DNA from: Roseofilum casamattae BLCC-M143
GTDB lineage: Bacteria > Cyanobacteriota > Cyanobacteriia > Cyanobacteriales > Desertifilaceae
Length of the DNA stretch: 64,000 bases
Reading direction: 5' to 3'
NCBI RefSeq assembly: GCF_030068455.1
Contig: NZ_JAQOSQ010000004.1
Coordinates: 62,001-126,000, forward strand
How positions within the stretch are numbered: position 1 is the first letter of the stretch; every line of letters begins with the position of its first letter. Position numbers and translations under genes: made by a program. Under the pieces are notes generated by a model that searched no databases, was not told where the DNA came from, and saw only the letters and a program-made list of their open reading frames with translations. Shown here one piece after another: positions 1-9,318 of this stretch.

Positions 1-100
1 TTCCCAGTTCTGCAAAAAGAGGATGAGCGATCGCCCATTTATTTTGAAGAAAATTTAAAACTTCCGGAATAATGAGTGCAGGGGAGAATATTACAGGCAT
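1..100 (-). CDS. 5' end of an unidentified gene, running off the left edge
   Basis: On the minus strand an ATG at 98-100 opens a frame that stays open to the window edge (33 codons visible). It begins MPVIFSPALIIPEV and continues through NKWAIAHPLFAELG. The HIP1 site in it reads as Ala-Ile-Ala, as is common in real cyanobacterial genes. A GAGGG stretch lies just before the ATG, closer than usual. The frame stays open upstream for about 16 more codons with no other ATG. No family can be named from 33 residues. It would be transcribed away from the CHASE2 gene, so 101-528 would be a divergent promoter region. Coding status is inferred from composition only. Confidence 0.4.
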   Translation of the reverse strand, partial: MPVIFSPALIIPEVLNFLQNKWAIAHPLFAELG

Positions 101-528
101 CGCCCTCTGGCAGTTGCAGACTGCTGTTACCCTGTAGAAAAATTTTCCTTAACCGTACAAAGGGCCATAAGTCGGTCGATGGTTGCGCTATTCTGGATGG
201 AGTAGCGGCCTTAAGGCGCACTTTTAATATCCGACTGGGTTTAGAACCAGTCCCAGGGGAGCATCAACAATGAGTCATCTATTACCTGCTGTTGGCCGTG
301 CGATACACTTTTGAGCGTTTCCCTTGGAATAGAAAATATTTTATCCCGATAAGTTCTCGAGAATCGCGTTAGTCTAAACAACAAAGTCCTCATTTTCCCG
401 TCCTGCTCTTGTCGATACTTAACGTCGTGTCGCATTTTGTCTGAAGCTACCCAGTCAAGCCTACAACCTTTGTTGTTTGCTTATCAGCAGTTACAGAGGG
501 CTGCTAATCCCTCTCGATTGACCCCAAT
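101..528. other. 428-base stretch without a recognised gene
   Basis: This lies between the presumed divergent gene leaving the left edge and the CHASE2 gene. Short open frames exist on both strands, but none has a plausible ribosome site or recognisable protein. It contains no tRNA, no strong terminator and no repeat array that I can see. It probably holds the two divergent promoters; none matches the consensus well enough to mark. Confidence 0.4.
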
Positions 529-3273
529 ATGCGCAACCAAAATCGTAACCAGAGGTATAGTTTTTCCCCCACTCGAGGATGGCAACGATGGGTTGGAGGG
601 GTTTTCGCCGCAGTCATTCTCATGGGTTGGGAAGGATTAGGAATTTTAGACCGTCTCGAGAGAGTGGCCTATCAGGGCTTATTCCAGGTGCGAGGACAGG
701 AAACATGGCACAGCGATATTGTCATTATTGGTATTGATGAAGCTGCCATTCGCCATCCCCAAACCTCAGGCAACATCCGCCAGATGTATACCGATCTGCT
801 GCAAGCTGTAGCGCCGAGTAAACCCCAGATGGTGGTTTTGGATATTTTGATGGATGAGCCAAGACCCGACGATCCTCCCCTAGCTGCAGCCATGAGGAGA
901 GTCCCAGTTGCTCTATCCATCGCATGGGATAAAGAGGGCAACCAAAAGCGACCGACCGAGGAACTGGCGGAAGTGGCTGTCACTATGGGTCATGTTCTGA
1001 GCAATAAAGATCGGGATGGATTAATTCGCAGCGTTCAGCCTCAACTGGAAGATATCCCGGCTTTAGGGGTGGCCGTGGCCAATACGGTGAAAAATAAAGC
1101 AACTCTGCCTTCTCAGGCTTGGTCGCAACCGTTGTGGATTAACTGGCCCGGTTCGACGGAGAATCTACCTCACTATCGATTTTTAGATGTGGTTGAAGGG
1201 AAAATTCCAGCGGAGAAATTTACGGGGAAAATTCTCATTGTTGGGGCGAATGTTACGGGGTTTGATTGGGTGGCGACCCCTTTTAATCTCGATCCTCCAG
1301 CCAATGGTATTGACCTTCATGCGGCCGTGGTGAGCAATTTACTTTTGGATAATCGGTTGCAGGTGGCGAGCGAGTCTTGGGGTAAAGGATGGTTTCAACT
1401 GATCTATTTCGGCGGTGCGGTTAGTTTAAGTGCCACCATTGCGTTTTGGTCGTTCCGACGGCAAGCCCTGACGATGGTGGGATTGGGAGGTTTGTGGTTG
1501 GCGATTTGCTATATTGCCTTCCGCTGGCATTATTTGTTGCCAATTGTGCCGCCTTTACTATTGCTGGGCTTAATTTGGTTAATTGTCACCCTACAAGATC
1601 GGTTGCGAATCAAGGCGATTTTGCTCGAGCGCGAGAAACAACTGTTCGAGTCTGCCTTTTACGACGGGGTGACGGGGTTGCCGAATTATGCCTTGTTTAT
1701 GGATCGTTTAGAGGAGGCGATCGCCCGCCGGCACTCTTCGATCGCAGGATCGTCCGATCGTCCCCAAAAGTCTTTGTTTGCCGTATTGTTTATTTATGTC
1801 GATCGCTCGAAAGTAGTCAATATTGATGGCGGATATCGGTTAAGCAATAGCTTGCAAGTGGCGATCGCCCAACAGATCGAACATTGCTTGCAACAGTCGC
1901 AAAGTATATCCCTTACCTATCAACCGACCTCGGCAACCGCTCCCTTACTCGAGTCTGCCGAAACCCCAGGCTTTACTATCGCTCGTTTAGATACGGATAC
2001 GTTTGCGGTCTTGCTCGATTCGCTCTCAAGTCCGGAACAAGGCATCGAAGTTGCCCAACAGATTGACAGTACCCTTTCACAACCTTTTCTCTCCACTTTA
2101 TTGCCGAAACAATATATTAGCGATCGCAATACCCTGAATTTAATTGAAGAAAGCTTGTCAGCCATGACCGCATTTGTCGGAATTGCCTTTTCCACTAGTC
2201 CCGCCAGTTCCGATCTGCTACCCGCCGTGCTTTATTCCCATGCCGAAAACATTCTGCGAGATGCCGAGATTGCCATGTATCAAGCGAAGGTAAAAAATGG
2301 GTCTCATTATGCTCTGTTCGATCGCGACTTGCACCATGCCGAAATTCAACGATTAGAACTGGAGTTGGATTTGCGCCGAGCCATCAATCGTTCGCGACAG
2401 CGACACGATCGTCTAAGCTCCAACCGCTCTGCCGAACGGCTTTCCCTTCCCCTAGCTCCCCCGAATGCGGCCTATCCGGCTGACTTATCGACCGACCAAC
2501 GACGTTTAGAACTCGAAGCCCAAAGCGATTTTCGCTTGTATTATCAACCGATTGTTTCCTTTGAAACGGGACGCATTAGCGGCTTTGAAGCTTTGGTTCG
2601 CTGGTATCACCCGACTCGCGGGATTGTTTCTCCGGTAGATTTTATTCCGTTAGCAGAAGAGACGGGATTAATTGCGGATTTGGGAGATTGGATTTTACAC
2701 GTAGCCTGCCATCAATTGCGATCGTGGAAAAGTAAATTTTCAGCCGAGTTTGATGTAACCATGGTGGTGAACTTATCGAGTTTTCAACTGCAAAATCCTC
2801 AGTTAGCCAGTTATATTCATCATTTGCTCGCAGAAACGGGTTTGGGAACGGATTGTTTAAAATTAGAAATTACCGAAAGTGGTTTGATGCAAAATGAAGA
2901 TCTGGCGATCGCGTTACTCAAAAATCTGAGAGATTCGGGAATTCAACTGAGTATTGATGATTTTGGAACGGGATATTCATCTTTAGCCAGATTGCATAAT
3001 TTACCGGTGAATACATTGAAGATTGATAAGTCATTTTTAGACCGGACAACGGCGGATTGGGATAGTTGGGAAATTATTCAGACGATTATTGTGTTAGCTC
3101 ATAAGTTGGGATTAACAGTGGTCGCAGAAGGCATTGAAACGGCGAGTCAATTTCAGTGGCTCAGCCGCCTCAAGTGCGATTATGCTCAAGGCTATTGGCT
3201 CTCGCGTCCGGTGGATGCCTCTGGAGCCACAGCTCTTTTGGTGCAAAATCCGCGATGGGGCGTGGGAATATAG
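529..3273 (+). CDS. CHASE2 - degenerate GGDEF - EAL membrane protein (probable c-di-GMP phosphodiesterase)
   Basis: This 914-residue protein is likely a membrane-bound c-di-GMP phosphodiesterase with an extracytoplasmic sensor. After a short N-terminal membrane anchor comes a CHASE2 domain (about residues 40-290) with the typical DIVIIGIDEA start. Three hydrophobic segments follow (about 295-360), then a GGDEF-fold domain (about 375-595) and an EAL domain (about 660-905). The GGDEF signature is lost: the site reads LDTDTF, so cyclase activity is unlikely. The EAL domain keeps FEALVRW, the NLSS asparagine, TESGLM, DDFGTGYSSL, KIDKSF and VAEGIET, so hydrolysis is likely. A Ser/Arg-rich linker near 625-650 separates the domains. 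The next gene is 104 bases downstream. Confidence 0.9.
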   Translation: MRNQNRNQRYSFSPTRGWQRWVGGVFAAVILMGWEGLGILDRLERVAYQGLFQVRGQETWHSDIVIIGIDEAAIRHPQTSGNIRQMYTDLLQAVAPSKPQMVVLDILMDEPRPDDPPLAAAMRRVPVALSIAWDKEGNQKRPTEELAEVAVTMGHVLSNKDRDGLIRSVQPQLEDIPALGVAVANTVKNKATLPSQAWSQPLWINWPGSTENLPHYRFLDVVEGKIPAEKFTGKILIVGANVTGFDWVATPFNLDPPANGIDLHAAVVSNLLLDNRLQVASESWGKGWFQLIYFGGAVSLSATIAFWSFRRQALTMVGLGGLWLAICYIAFRWHYLLPIVPPLLLLGLIWLIVTLQDRLRIKAILLEREKQLFESAFYDGVTGLPNYALFMDRLEEAIARRHSSIAGSSDRPQKSLFAVLFIYVDRSKVVNIDGGYRLSNSLQVAIAQQIEHCLQQSQSISLTYQPTSATAPLLESAETPGFTIARLDTDTFAVLLDSLSSPEQGIEVAQQIDSTLSQPFLSTLLPKQYISDRNTLNLIEESLSAMTAFVGIAFSTSPASSDLLPAVLYSHAENILRDAEIAMYQAKVKNGSHYALFDRDLHHAEIQRLELELDLRRAINRSRQRHDRLSSNRSAERLSLPLAPPNAAYPADLSTDQRRLELEAQSDFRLYYQPIVSFETGRISGFEALVRWYHPTRGIVSPVDFIPLAEETGLIADLGDWILHVACHQLRSWKSKFSAEFDVTMVVNLSSFQLQNPQLASYIHHLLAETGLGTDCLKLEITESGLMQNEDLAIALLKNLRDSGIQLSIDDFGTGYSSLARLHNLPVNTLKIDKSFLDRTTADWDSWEIIQTIIVLAHKLGLTVVAEGIETASQFQWLSRLKCDYAQGYWLSRPVDASGATALLVQNPRWGVGI

Positions 3274-3377
3274 AGCATGGGGAAGGGGTTGATGGGATGT
3301 CGGTGCTATGGTGTGAAGCGATCCTGAATAATGGCAGAATAGAGAGTAAACAATTATTGGTATACAGATAAGGTCTT

Positions 3378-4127
3378 ATGGCAATTCTTTCCCAGCTCGA
3401 GACTGCATTAGTCCAAGGACGGGCCCTGAAAGTCATTAGTGGATTAATGAATTTTGATGCAGTCCGGGTCGCTATGGTGGTTAAAGCAGCCGATCGCGGT
3501 GGAGCTACGTTTGTTGATATTGCCGCCGATCCGGAGTTAGTGCGCCTCTGCCGCCAATTAACGACTTTACCCCTATGCGTTTCGTCTGTGGAACCGGCAA
3601 AATTTGTGGCTGCTGTCGATGCGGGAGCCGATTTAATTGAAATTGGTAACTTTGATGCGTTCTATGCTCGGGGACGGCGATTTGAGGCGGATGAAGTCCT
3701 GTCCCTGACGCAAAAGGTGCGATCGCTCCTTCCGGAAATTACGCTTTCGGTTACGGTTCCCCACATTCTCCCCCTAGACCAACAGGTCGAACTGGCGCAA
3801 ACTTTGGTAGATGCTGGAGCCGATCTGATTCAAACCGAAGGCGGAACCAGCAGTCAACCGACTCATTCCGGGACATTAGGGTTAATTGAAAAAGCAGCAC
3901 CGACTCTGGCAGCGGCTTATGAAATTTCTCGCAGCGTTGATGTACCGGTACTTTGCGCTTCCGGACTCTCTCCCGTTACGGCTCCCATGGCGATCGCATC
4001 TGGCGCTCGAGGCATTGGGGTTGGCTCGGCGATTAATCGTTTAGACAGCGAACTGGCTATGGTTGCAGTGGTTCGCTCTTTGGTAGAAGCGATTTCTACT
4101 CCCGTTGAGCTTGCGATCGCCGATTAG
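3378..4127 (+). CDS. ycf23: DUF561 / Ycf23 family TIM-barrel protein
   Basis: This 249-residue protein matches the Ycf23 (DUF561) family of cyanobacteria and red-lineage plastids, whose biochemical role is not established. It looks like a TIM barrel of the phosphate-binding type. It has repeated AGAD segments (AVDAGADLIEIGNF, LVDAGADLIQTEGG) and a C-terminal GARGIGVGSAINR stretch that resembles a phosphate-binding loop. Length is normal for the family. It follows the CHASE2 gene on the same strand and is followed by a hairpin at 4154-4177. Confidence 0.85.
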   Translation: MAILSQLETALVQGRALKVISGLMNFDAVRVAMVVKAADRGGATFVDIAADPELVRLCRQLTTLPLCVSSVEPAKFVAAVDAGADLIEIGNFDAFYARGRRFEADEVLSLTQKVRSLLPEITLSVTVPHILPLDQQVELAQTLVDAGADLIQTEGGTSSQPTHSGTLGLIEKAAPTLAAAYEISRSVDVPVLCASGLSPVTAPMAIASGARGIGVGSAINRLDSELAMVAVVRSLVEAISTPVELAIAD

Positions 4128-4153
4128 AATACTCTAGTCCATCGGCTATATTG

Positions 4154-4177
4154 AGGTTGGGTTCGCTGGCCCAACCT
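4154..4177. repeat. Perfect inverted repeat after ycf23
   Basis: The arms AGGTTGGG (4154-4161) and CCCAACCT (4170-4177) are perfectly complementary around an 8-base loop. The following bases are only weakly T-rich, so it is either a poor terminator for ycf23 or one copy of a short dispersed cyanobacterial palindrome. It lies 27 bases past the stop. Confidence 0.5.
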
Positions 4178-4287
4178 ATTGCTTTATCTAAGTTGAATGA
4201 ACTCATCTTTTTCGAGAAAACAAGCGTATAATCGGATCGCAAGATTAAGCTGTGACCCCAACCAATCGTTAACGTAAGATATAAACA

Positions 4288-4641
4288 ATGGCGATTACAG
4301 AAGTTCGAGATGATGATTACTGCATTCAATACGAGTCCTCATCTGCCACAGCGATCTTTGAGGGGAAACTTAGCCTCCGAGGTCCTGCTGAATATGCTCC
4401 AATTGCCGATCTGCTCGAATCTGTTGTCCTCAGCGAGCCGGAACATTTAACGTTAAATTTGCAGAAGCTACAGTTCCTGAATAGCTCGGGGATTCGCGTG
4501 TTATCTAAGTTTATTTTTAACTTAAAGAAAAAAACGGAGATCCGAGTTACGGTTCTGGGGACGAAGGACATTGCTTGGCAGAGCAAATCTTTGAAAAACT
4601 TAAAGAAGTTTATGCCAGAGTTAACGTTAACGATTGAATGA
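4288..4641 (+). CDS. STAS-like regulator, slr1659 type
   Basis: This small cytoplasmic protein of 117 residues resembles the slr1659 family, a STAS/anti-sigma-antagonist-like group found in cyanobacteria. Visible features are a beta-rich start, the segment HLTLNLQKLQFLNSSGIRVL, which matches the STAS phospho-acceptor loop (D-S-S-G-I in classical members, here N-S-S-G-I), and a basic C-terminal helix rich in Lys. The Ser could be phosphorylated by a serine kinase, but no kinase or SpoIIE partner is adjacent; the nearest SpoIIE phosphatase in this window is at 26.5-28.2 kb. A separate promoter is likely because 160 bases precede it. Confidence 0.75.
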   Translation: MAITEVRDDDYCIQYESSSATAIFEGKLSLRGPAEYAPIADLLESVVLSEPEHLTLNLQKLQFLNSSGIRVLSKFIFNLKKKTEIRVTVLGTKDIAWQSKSLKNLKKFMPELTLTIE

Positions 4642-4667
4642 TGGTTGGTTGAATGCTTATTCTGGAG

Positions 4668-5273
4668 TTATTGTCCGGCATAACGGGACTGAGACATGGC
4701 GGTTAGAATAATTCCGGGATTGACCCACTGTCCTCCATAGCGCAAGCCCCAATGCAAGTGAGGGCCGCTGGTTCGTCCGGTCATGCCGATTCGAGCAATG
4801 CGATCGCCAGATTGCACGGTTTGGCCTTCCCAGAGAACGATGCCACCGCCTTGGTCTACAAAGTAAGCACGACCTTGATGTTTGCCAACCCGTCCTTGGA
4901 CGTGGCAGTAGATATGTTCCCAGCCTCCAGACTCGATCGCAATACCCGTTCCGCAGCGGTTGTCTTCCCAAACTTCGACGACGGTTCCCGTCCACCAACT
5001 GCGAATATAACTGCCATAAGGAGCGGCCAGATCTAAGCCGTAATGAAAACCACCGGCACGAGCGCCGAAGGGAGAGGTATATTGCACGAAGTCTTCGACG
5101 GGAAAGGAGGCACTACTCCAACTGCTGGCCGTCGCCATCGGTACGCTCTGAATGACTCGTCCGCGATCGATCTCGATACTTTCTGTCGGCACTCCCGAGA
5201 AACTCAATCCCAGGGTCATACTTACACCACATAATCCTTGTAAGGCTTTAATCCAAGGTTTGCGCACTCCCAT
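4668..5273 (-). CDS. M23 (LytM-type) peptidase
   Basis: This secreted or envelope zinc endopeptidase of the M23 family presumably acts on peptidoglycan cross-links. I place the start at 5273 (MGVRKPW) because AGGAAGAGG sits just before that ATG; an upstream in-frame ATG at 5327 lacks this. The 201-residue protein has an N-terminal hydrophobic segment (about 9-27). The catalytic core (about 60-190) has the metal ligands H77 and D81 in HYGLDL, H124 in YCHV, and H172/H174 in GPHLHW. All the expected residues are present, so it should be active. It is divergent from mfd, with about 240 bases between the starts. Confidence 0.88.
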   Translation of the reverse strand: MGVRKPWIKALQGLCGVSMTLGLSFSGVPTESIEIDRGRVIQSVPMATASSWSSASFPVEDFVQYTSPFGARAGGFHYGLDLAAPYGSYIRSWWTGTVVEVWEDNRCGTGIAIESGGWEHIYCHVQGRVGKHQGRAYFVDQGGGIVLWEGQTVQSGDRIARIGMTGRTSGPHLHWGLRYGGQWVNPGIILTAMSQSRYAGQ

Positions 5274-5510
5274 AATTCCTCTTCCTAGCACGATCTGCAA
5301 TATATTATCGTCTTTTCTGGCGAGCACCCATTCTATCCGGATGCTCTTGTTTTAGACGAATTTGTCGCAAATGGCAATCGCGAATGGGGAATGGGTTCTG
5401 TACCTTAAAAGAGGAAGATCGCATTCCGCGCGTGAAGGCTATTGTGTAAAATGGTGTCTTGCAACCTCTCTCACCTGTTCTGTCGGCGATAGCCAAACGT
5501 CTTAGTATCT

Positions 5511-8500
5511 ATGCCTTTTTCTTCAATCATACGGACTTTACAGCGATCGCAACTAACCCAAGAACTCCTGAGCAAACTCAAGCGCGATAACCAAACCTTA
5601 GTTCTCAACGGCATTCCTCGGTTTCCCAAGGGTTTGGTCTCCTCAGCTCTGGCGCAAGAAGAGTCGCGCTTGCTCTTGGTGGTGACGGCAACGACGGAAG
5701 AAGCGAACCGTTGGGTGGCGCAACTGGAGGCAATGAATTGGGAGGCTGCCTTATTTTATCCGACCACAGAAGCCTCGCCCTACGAACAAGCGAAGTCAGA
5801 ACCGGAAATGGTTTGGGGACAGATGCAGGTGTTGGCTGAGTTAGTGCCAAAATTGGGCGCGGAAGAGGAGAAGACTGGCTCGCTCTCCAAAAAAGCCATT
5901 GTTTGCACCGAACGCGCTCTCCAGCGTCATTTGCCGCCTCTGGAGACCTTTTCTAACTATGTCTTGCATCTGGAAAAAAGTTCGGTTTGGTCGAGTAAGG
6001 ATCTCGATCGCAAGTTGAGTCAACTGGGTTACGAGCGAGTTGCCTTAGTCGAGAACGAAGGACAATGGAGTCGGCGCGGGGATATTGTCGATATTTTTCC
6101 CGTAGCTGCGGAACTTCCGGTGCGTTTGGAGTGGTTTGGCGATGAGTTAGAGCAAATTAAAGAATTCGATCCGGCCACTCAGCGATCGCTCGATAAAATT
6201 GAGAACGTTATTTTCACTCCCACTGATTTTATCCCCATTATTGCGGAAGCGTTAGATGCATCCGGTCTCGGGGTGGGTTCACTAGAATCTGGGTTGGTAG
6301 CAGAAAATGTTGGGGAACCCACCCCTACCGATGTTACGGAAAAGTTATCTATTGCTCATTTAGGATTAGCCTTCGAGTCACTCGCTTCGTTATTGGATTA
6401 TTTACCGGAAAATACGTTAATTGCGATCGACGAACTGGCGCAATGCGAGGCTCATAGCGATAATTGGGTAGGACATATTACCGAACATTGGGAAACCTTT
6501 GCGCAGGAGTTACCAAAAATTCATCGTTCGTTCGCTGAATGTTTGCATGAGGTGTCAAAATATCCCTGTTTGCAGTTATCCGAATTAGCAGAAACCCAGA
6601 TTGACATTCCCAAAATTGACGCCAATGTAGGGGCGGGTTCACCAATTTCTTCCTCTTCCCGCCAAGATCTTAGTGAACCCGCCCCTACCACACCCGCCCC
6701 TACCAAACGCACCGCGCCAAAACCGGTTAATTTGGCCAGTCGTCCCATTCCCGTTCTTCCCCATCAGTTTGCGAAACTGGCAGAAAATTTGCGGGAAGAA
6801 CGGGGAAATCGCTATCTGATTTTCCTAGTTTCGGCGCAACCTTCGCGCTCCGTTGCTCTGCTGCAAGAACACGATTGTCCGGCGAAGTTTATTCCCAATC
6901 CAAAAGACTATAATGCGATCGATTCTTTGCAACTTTACTATACTCCGGTTGCGGTAAAATATTCTGGGGTTGCGGAATTAGAAGGATTTGTTTTACCCAC
7001 ATTTCGGATTATTGTGGTGAGCGATCGCGAATTCTACGGCCAGCACAGTTTAGCCACTCCCAGTTATATCCGCAAACGCCGCCGCGCTGCTTCCACTCAA
7101 GTCGATCCGAATACCCTGCAACCGGGGGATTACGTGGTGCATCGCCAGCACGGAATCGGTCGATTTATTCAGTTGGAAAGTTTAATGATTAATGACGAAA
7201 CTCGAGACTATTTAATTCTGAAATATGAGGATGGGAGCTTGCGAGTTCCGGCAGATCGGGTGGGTTCGTTATCTCGATTTCGTTCGAGCGACGGCAAGCG
7301 ACCGACGTTACATAAGCTGAGTGGAAAAACTTGGGAGAAAACGAAGAATAAAGTTCGCAAGAAAGTGAAGAAGTTGGCGGTAGATTTGCTGAAGCTTTAT
7401 GCGGCGCGATCGCAACAGGAAGGGTTTGCGTTTCCAGTCGATTCCAGTTGGCAAGAAGAATTGGAAGATTCGTTCCCGTATCAACCGACTCCCGATCAAT
7501 TAAAAGCCACTCAGGATATTAAACGGGATATGGAATCTCCTCGTCCCATGGATCGCTTGGTTTGTGGTGATGTGGGATTTGGGAAAACTGAGGTAGGTAT
7601 TCGCGCGATTTTTAAGGCGGTCACTTCCGGAAAACAGGTGGCGTTTTTAGCACCAACGACGATTTTAACCCAGCAGCATTATCACACCATTAAAGAGCGA
7701 TTTGCGCCTTATCCCATTGAGGTTGGTTTATTGAATCGATTTCGGACGGCGGCGGAGCGAAAAGCAATTCAACAGCGTTTAAAGACGGGAGAATTGGATG
7801 TTGTGGTGGGAACTCAGGCGCTATTGAGTAAGGAGATAAAGTATCGCGATTTGGGATTATTAGTGATTGATGAAGAACAGCGGTTTGGGGTGAATCAAAA
7901 GGAGAAAATTAAGGCGCTGAAAACGCAAGTGGATGTGTTAACGTTGAGCGCGACTCCTATTCCGCGCACGTTATATATGTCGCTCTCGGGGGTGCGCGAG
8001 ATGAGTTTGATTACGACTCCACCGCCATCGCGACGACCGATTAAAACCCATTTGGCGGCGTATAATCTAGAGGCGGTACGCACGGCAATTCGCCAAGAAT
8101 TAGACCGAGGCGGACAAGTATTTTACGTGGTTCCTCGAGTGGAAGGAATTGAGGAAATTAGTACGCGGATTCGGGAAAATGTGCCGGGAGTGCGATTGGC
8201 GATCGCCCACGGACAGATGGCGGAAACGGAGCTGGAAGCGACGATGCTCGGCTTTAGTAGCGGCGAAGCGGACGTGTTAGTGTGTACGACGATTATTGAA
8301 TCTGGACTCGATATTCCTCGGGTGAATACGATTCTGATTGAGGATGCGCAGAAATTTGGCTTGTCGCAATTATATCAGTTGCGCGGTCGCGTCGGACGGG
8401 CGGGCATTCAAGCTCATGCCTGGTTATTTTATCCCGATCGCCGCGCTCTCCCTGAAGCAGCGCAAAAGCGGTTGCGCGCTATTCAGGAGTTCACTCAGTT

Positions 8501-9125
8501 GGGATCTGGGTATCAATTGGCGATGCGGGATATGGAAATTCGCGGAGTCGGAAATTTGCTGGGAACGGAACAGTCGGGACAAATGGAAGTTATCGGGTTC
8601 GACTTATATATGGAAATGCTACAGGAGTCGATTCGGGAGGTGCAAGGGGAGAACATACCGCAAGTGGACGAAACTGCGATCGATCTGGCAGTGACGGCGT
8701 TTATTCCGGCCGACTATATTCCGGATATGGAGCAGAAGATGAGTGCGTATCGTTCGGTGGCGGCAGCGCGATCGCGAGATGAGCTACATTTACTGATGAT
8801 GGAATGGAGCGATCGTTACGGTCAAATTCCGCAACCGGCCCTAGAGTTAGTAAAGGTGATGGAGTTAAAGCAGCTCGCCAAGTCGTTAGGGTTTTCGCGC
8901 ATTAAACCCGATGGGAAACAGCACGTCCTGTTAGAAACTCCCATGGAGGAACCCGCTTGGAAGTTATTGCAGGAGAAACTAGAGCGTCGCTATCATTCTC
9001 GGTTTGTCTATAGTCCGAAAAAGGTTACCGTGCGCGGGTTAGGCGTGTTCAAACCGTCACAGCAATTAGACCAACTCATTACCTGGTTTTATCAGATGCA
9101 GGCAGCGTTAGTCCCTGAAAGTTGA
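5511..9125 (+). CDS. mfd: Transcription-repair coupling factor Mfd
   Basis: Mfd is a DNA translocase that removes stalled RNA polymerase and recruits UvrA. The 1204-residue protein has a UvrB-homology N-terminal region, an RNA-polymerase-interacting domain (around 560-630, beginning [17 protein letters not shown]), Walker A GDVGFGKT at about 686, the DEEQ box at about 788, the RGRVGRAG helicase motif VI near 957 and a C-terminal TRCF domain. It is somewhat longer than most family members because two palindromic repeats (6270-6325 and 6627-6703) lie in frame within the N-terminal half. They encode Gly/Pro/Thr-rich segments (about 253-272 and 372-398). The frame stays open across both, so the gene appears functional. 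Confidence 0.97.
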   Translation: MPFSSIIRTLQRSQLTQELLSKLKRDNQTLVLNGIPRFPKGLVSSALAQEESRLLLVVTATTEEANRWVAQLEAMNWEAALFYPTTEASPYEQAKSEPEMVWGQMQVLAELVPKLGAEEEKTGSLSKKAIVCTERALQRHLPPLETFSNYVLHLEKSSVWSSKDLDRKLSQLGYERVALVENEGQWSRRGDIVDIFPVAAELPVRLEWFGDELEQIKEFDPATQRSLDKIENVIFTPTDFIPIIAEALDASGLGVGSLESGLVAENVGEPTPTDVTEKLSIAHLGLAFESLASLLDYLPENTLIAIDELAQCEAHSDNWVGHITEHWETFAQELPKIHRSFAECLHEVSKYPCLQLSELAETQIDIPKIDANVGAGSPISSSSRQDLSEPAPTTPAPTKRTAPKPVNLASRPIPVLPHQFAKLAENLREERGNRYLIFLVSAQPSRSVALLQEHDCPAKFIPNPKDYNAIDSLQLYYTPVAVKYSGVAELEGFVLPTFRIIVVSDREFYGQHSLATPSYIRKRRRAASTQVDPNTLQPGDYVVHRQHGIGRFIQLESLMINDETRDYLILKYEDGSLRVPADRVGSLSRFRSSDGKRPTLHKLSGKTWEKTKNKVRKKVKKLAVDLLKLYAARSQQEGFAFPVDSSWQEELEDSFPYQPTPDQLKATQDIKRDMESPRPMDRLVCGDVGFGKTEVGIRAIFKAVTSGKQVAFLAPTTILTQQHYHTIKERFAPYPIEVGLLNRFRTAAERKAIQQRLKTGELDVVVGTQALLSKEIKYRDLGLLVIDEEQRFGVNQKEKIKALKTQVDVLTLSATPIPRTLYMSLSGVREMSLITTPPPSRRPIKTHLAAYNLEAVRTAIRQELDRGGQVFYVVPRVEGIEEISTRIRENVPGVRLAIAHGQMAETELEATMLGFSSGEADVLVCTTIIESGLDIPRVNTILIEDAQKFGLSQLYQLRGRVGRAGIQAHAWLFYPDRRALPEAAQKRLRAIQEFTQLGSGYQLAMRDMEIRGVGNLLGTEQSGQMEVIGFDLYMEMLQESIREVQGENIPQVDETAIDLAVTAFIPADYIPDMEQKMSAYRSVAAARSRDELHLLMMEWSDRYGQIPQPALELVKVMELKQLAKSLGFSRIKPDGKQHVLLETPMEEPAWKLLQEKLERRYHSRFVYSPKKVTVRGLGVFKPSQQLDQLITWFYQMQAALVPES
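6270..6325. repeat. Palindromic repeat inside mfd, copy 1
   Basis: The arms GGGGTGGGTTC (6270-6280) and GAACCCACCCC (6315-6325) are perfectly complementary over 11 bases around a 34-base interior. The core is a variant of the GTAGGGGCGGGTTCAC type palindrome seen again at 6627. It is in frame with mfd and encodes residues of low complexity. Confidence 0.8.
6627..6703. repeat. Palindromic repeat inside mfd, copy 2
   Basis: The arms GTAGGGGCGGGTTCAC (6627-6642) and GTGAACCCGCCCCTAC (6673-6688) are perfectly complementary over 16 bases around a 30-base interior. A third, partial arm (ACCCGCCCCTACC) follows at about 6692-6704. It is inserted in frame and adds a Ser/Pro/Thr-rich loop to Mfd. Confidence 0.85.
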
Positions 9126-9129
9126 GATA

Positions 9130-9158
9130 TTGACATCGATCGCAGCCTGAGATATAAT
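9130..9158 (+). promoter_or_regulatory. Consensus sigma70-type promoter of tRNA-Leu
   Basis: A perfect -35 box TTGACA (9130-9135) and perfect -10 box TATAAT (9153-9158) are separated by 17 bases. Transcription would start near 9165, about 13 bases before the mature tRNA. The -35 box begins five bases after the mfd stop codon. Confidence 0.85.
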
Positions 9159-9177
9159 ATAATCTTGCGGCCCATAT

Positions 9178-9259
9178 GCGGATGTGGCGGAATTGGTAGA
9201 CGCGCTAGATTTAGGTTCTAGTTTCTTCGGAAGTGGGGGTTCAAGTCCCTTCATCCGCA
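9178..9259 (+). tRNA. trnL-UAG: tRNA-Leu, anticodon UAG
   Basis: This is an 82-base class II tRNA. The acceptor stem GCGGATG (9178-9184) pairs with CATCCGC (9252-9258), and the discriminator is A9259. The anticodon stem CTAGA/TCTAG encloses the loop TTTAGGT, giving anticodon TAG. A variable arm (TTTCTTCGGAAG region) and a T arm with GGTTCAAGTCC are present. CCA is not encoded. It decodes CUN leucine codons and is driven by the promoter at 9130. Confidence 0.95.
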
Positions 9260-9318
9260 TTTTATGACAACAATCTCATCATGTAAGGTAACTTAACAAC
9301 ATACCTTAACCTTAGTGG

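Noticed and set aside
241-435. A 64-codon minus-strand frame in the left intergenic region
   Set aside because: No ribosome site and no recognisable protein. The frame looks like chance.
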